Below are positions 30,826-32,069 of a DNA stretch of 32,069 nucleotides, piece by piece. Under the pieces are notes generated by a model. The model was given only the letters and a program-made list of their open reading frames with translations. It had not been told where the DNA came from and ran no database searches. The position numbers were made by a program, and so were the translations under genes. Source of the DNA: a candidate division NC10 bacterium RIFCSPLOWO2_12_FULL_66_18 (GTDB taxonomy: Bacteria; Methylomirabilota; Methylomirabilia; Methylomirabilales; 2-02-FULL-66-22); NCBI GenBank assembly GCA_001771285.1, contig METI01000165.1, positions 26,286 to 58,354 of the forward strand. The letters run 5' to 3'. Position 1 is the first letter of the stretch; every line of letters begins with the position of its first letter.

Positions 30826-31677
30826 TTAATGAACGCCGTGGCGTGTTGGTTGTTGTTCACACCAGACGCGATCCTCGGCAACAGATGCAAGACCGTCCAG
30901 GCTCCACGGCGAGACCTGAACCTTTACGGGGAGCACAACCCCCCATTCCCGTCTCAGGCGCAACAGCTCACGAAAAACCACAAACGCCCTGTGCGGGTCA
31001 TACCCCAGGCGGCTGTCTGGATCGTGCGTCCAAATCACAGGCACCTCCGCCACTCGGAACCCGCGGCGCGCCGCGAGGAGGAGGACCTCGATATCAAATA
31101 GGACCGTGCTGGACGTCAGAGAAGGGAAAATCGCGAGTGCCGCTTCTCGTCGAAAGCATTTGAACCCGCACTGGGAGTCGTGATAGCCCCTCACCAAGAG
31201 GAGTTTGGCAAGAGTCCCAAACATCTTCCCCAACTGCCGCCGGTACCAGGCCTGTCCCTCGATGACCTTCGAGTCCTTGGCCGCACGCGAACCGATGGCA
31301 ATGTCGAACCCACTCTGGAGAAGTGGGAGCAACAGCTTGGGGAGCTGGTCGATTGACGTGGATTGATCGGCATCCGTGAACAGCAGACATTGCCCAAGGG
31401 CGCTCAGCATTCCCGCCTTTACTGCGGCTCCCTTGCCCTGATTGCGGGGGAGGCGAATCAAGCGGAGCTGATCCTCAGAATATTTCCGCTGGAGCGTCCC
31501 GACAACGTGGGCGGTCCCGTCGCTGCTTCCATCATCCACGACGATAATCTCAAAATCGACATCCAGGGACCGCAAGAACTGATGGATGCCGTGAATTGCC
31601 CGAGGGAGGCGTCTCTCCTCATTCAAGGCCGGAATGACCACCGAGAGTGGCCCAACACCTTGAAGCAACTCTCGCAT
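30826..31677 (-). CDS. GT2 glycosyltransferase, dolichyl-phosphate glucosyltransferase-like
   Basis: The 283-residue protein has the GT-A core of family 2: L-S-V-V-I-P-A-L-N-E-E, I-I-V-V-D-D-G-S-S-D-G-T, R-N-Q-G-K-G-A-A-V-K-A-G, the D-x-D-like F-T-D-A-D-Q-S-T, and S-Q-C-G-F-K-C-F-R. These follow the ALG5/DPM1-type enzymes that load a sugar onto a polyprenyl phosphate. No transmembrane segment is visible at the C-terminus. The preferred ATG at 31677 has AAAGGAG just upstream; a GTG at 31716 directly after arnC is the alternative. It follows arnC and may make a second polyprenyl-P-sugar for one of the GT-C transferases (inference). Confidence 0.78.
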   Translation of the reverse strand: MRELLQGVGPLSVVIPALNEERRLPRAIHGIHQFLRSLDVDFEIIVVDDGSSDGTAHVVGTLQRKYSEDQLRLIRLPRNQGKGAAVKAGMLSALGQCLLFTDADQSTSIDQLPKLLLPLLQSGFDIAIGSRAAKDSKVIEGQAWYRRQLGKMFGTLAKLLLVRGYHDSQCGFKCFRREAALAIFPSLTSSTVLFDIEVLLLAARRGFRVAEVPVIWTHDPDSRLGYDPHRAFVVFRELLRLRREWGVVLPVKVQVSPWSLDGLASVAEDRVWCEQQPTRHGVH

Positions 31678-31716
31678 CACTCCTTTCGAGCGAATCGATT
31701 CTCGCAATCTGCCCAC

Positions 31717-32069
31717 CTATTCATAGATGCGTTGGATCACGTACCGGGGTCTCCGTCGCACCTCCATGTAGATCCGGCCGATGTATTCGCCGATGAGACC
31801 CAGGGCGAGGATCTGGATGCCCACGAAAAAGAAGAGGATGGCGAAGAGCGTGAACACCCCTTCGGATTCCGGCCCCACCAGCAGGCGGCGGAGCATGAGG
31901 AATCCGCCGAAGCCCAGGCCCAGGACCGCGATCCCGATCCCCGCCAGGCTGACGATCTGGATGGGGAGCAAGGAGAATCCTGTCATCAGGTCGAAATTGA
32001 GCCGGATCAACCGGAACGGGCTGTACTTGGAGCGCCCGTTGGTCCGCCGGTCGTGGCCCACCGGGATCT
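31717..32069 (-). CDS. arnC: ArnC-like undecaprenyl-phosphate Ara4FN transferase, C-terminal part (open at the right edge)
   Basis: The last 116 residues are present. They begin I-P-V-G-H-D-R-R with S-K-Y-S just after, which is the end of the GT2 domain of ArnC/GtrB-type enzymes. Two transmembrane helices follow (around L-L-P-I-Q-I-V-S-L-A-G and V-F-T-L-F-A-I-L-F-F-F-V-G), and the end is G-L-I-G-E-Y-I-G-R-I-Y-M-E-V-R-R-R-P-R-Y. This tail closely resembles ArnC of enterobacteria, which loads Ara4FN onto undecaprenyl phosphate. GtrB-like glucosyl transferases share part of the pattern. Company of arnD and the ArnA halves favours ArnC. Confidence 0.8.
   Translation of the reverse strand, partial: IPVGHDRRTNGRSKYSPFRLIRLNFDLMTGFSLLPIQIVSLAGIGIAVLGLGFGGFLMLRRLLVGPESEGVFTLFAILFFFVGIQILALGLIGEYIGRIYMEVRRRPRYVIQRIYE

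Overview
The window is GC-rich DNA with compact, mostly leftward operons. It looks like a chromosomal segment of a Gram-negative-type environmental bacterium. The gene content (fused siroheme decarboxylase, Ccm cytochrome c maturation, lipid A/LPS sugar genes, type IV pilin, GlnRS plus GluRS) and the degenerate heptamer/octamer repeats between genes would fit a Methylomirabilota (NC10)/Rokubacteria-like or related lineage. That placement is inference; no marker gene settles it. No integrase, transposase, phage gene or CRISPR array was recognised.

Region 1 (1-5.6 kb, minus strand) holds a heme/cytochrome block: fused siroheme decarboxylase, a 4-TM membrane protein, ccmA and the first codons of ccmB. 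It is followed by a PHP phosphoesterase with a short PSP1/RicT-like protein, and a HpcH/HpaI aldolase. Region 2 (5.9-12.2 kb) holds a type IV pilin with a possible sigma-54 promoter, then glnS on the plus strand flanked by two 3' halves of a tRNA-Glu-like sequence. Next come a MurU-like nucleotidyltransferase coupled to an AmgK kinase fused to a RapZ C-terminal domain, and a RelE-like toxin with an unrecognised partner. Region 3 (12.4-15.6 kb) holds tRNA-Glu(CTC) and tRNA-Gln(CTG), then an operon gltX-greA-HD protein. Region 4 (15.6-17.3 kb) is an orphan MsmX/UgpC-type sugar ABC ATPase behind a long leader.

Region 5 (17.5-32 kb) is a lipid A/LPS locus: an ArnT-like transferase on plus, converging on arnD, an ArnA dehydrogenase/decarboxylase-like gene, a separate ArnA formyltransferase-like gene, a second GT-C transferase, a decayed methyltransferase, asnB, gmhA-hddA-hddC (GDP-heptose supply), a sugar epimerase, a GT2 transferase and the 3' end of arnC. 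Together these could make undecaprenyl-P-L-Ara4FN, deformylate it and pass it to lipid A, and also supply GDP-D-glycero-D-manno-heptose. ArnB and GmhB are not in the window.

The first 14 kb carries at least six phased 7-mer or 8-mer degenerate tandem repeats. Four of them (147-220, 1059-1128, 12691-12820, 13960-14066) consist of a sense half followed by an antisense half, so they could fold into long hairpins. I noticed none in the LPS half. These repeats, the kinase-RapZ fusion and the tRNA-flanked glnS islet are the most unusual items.
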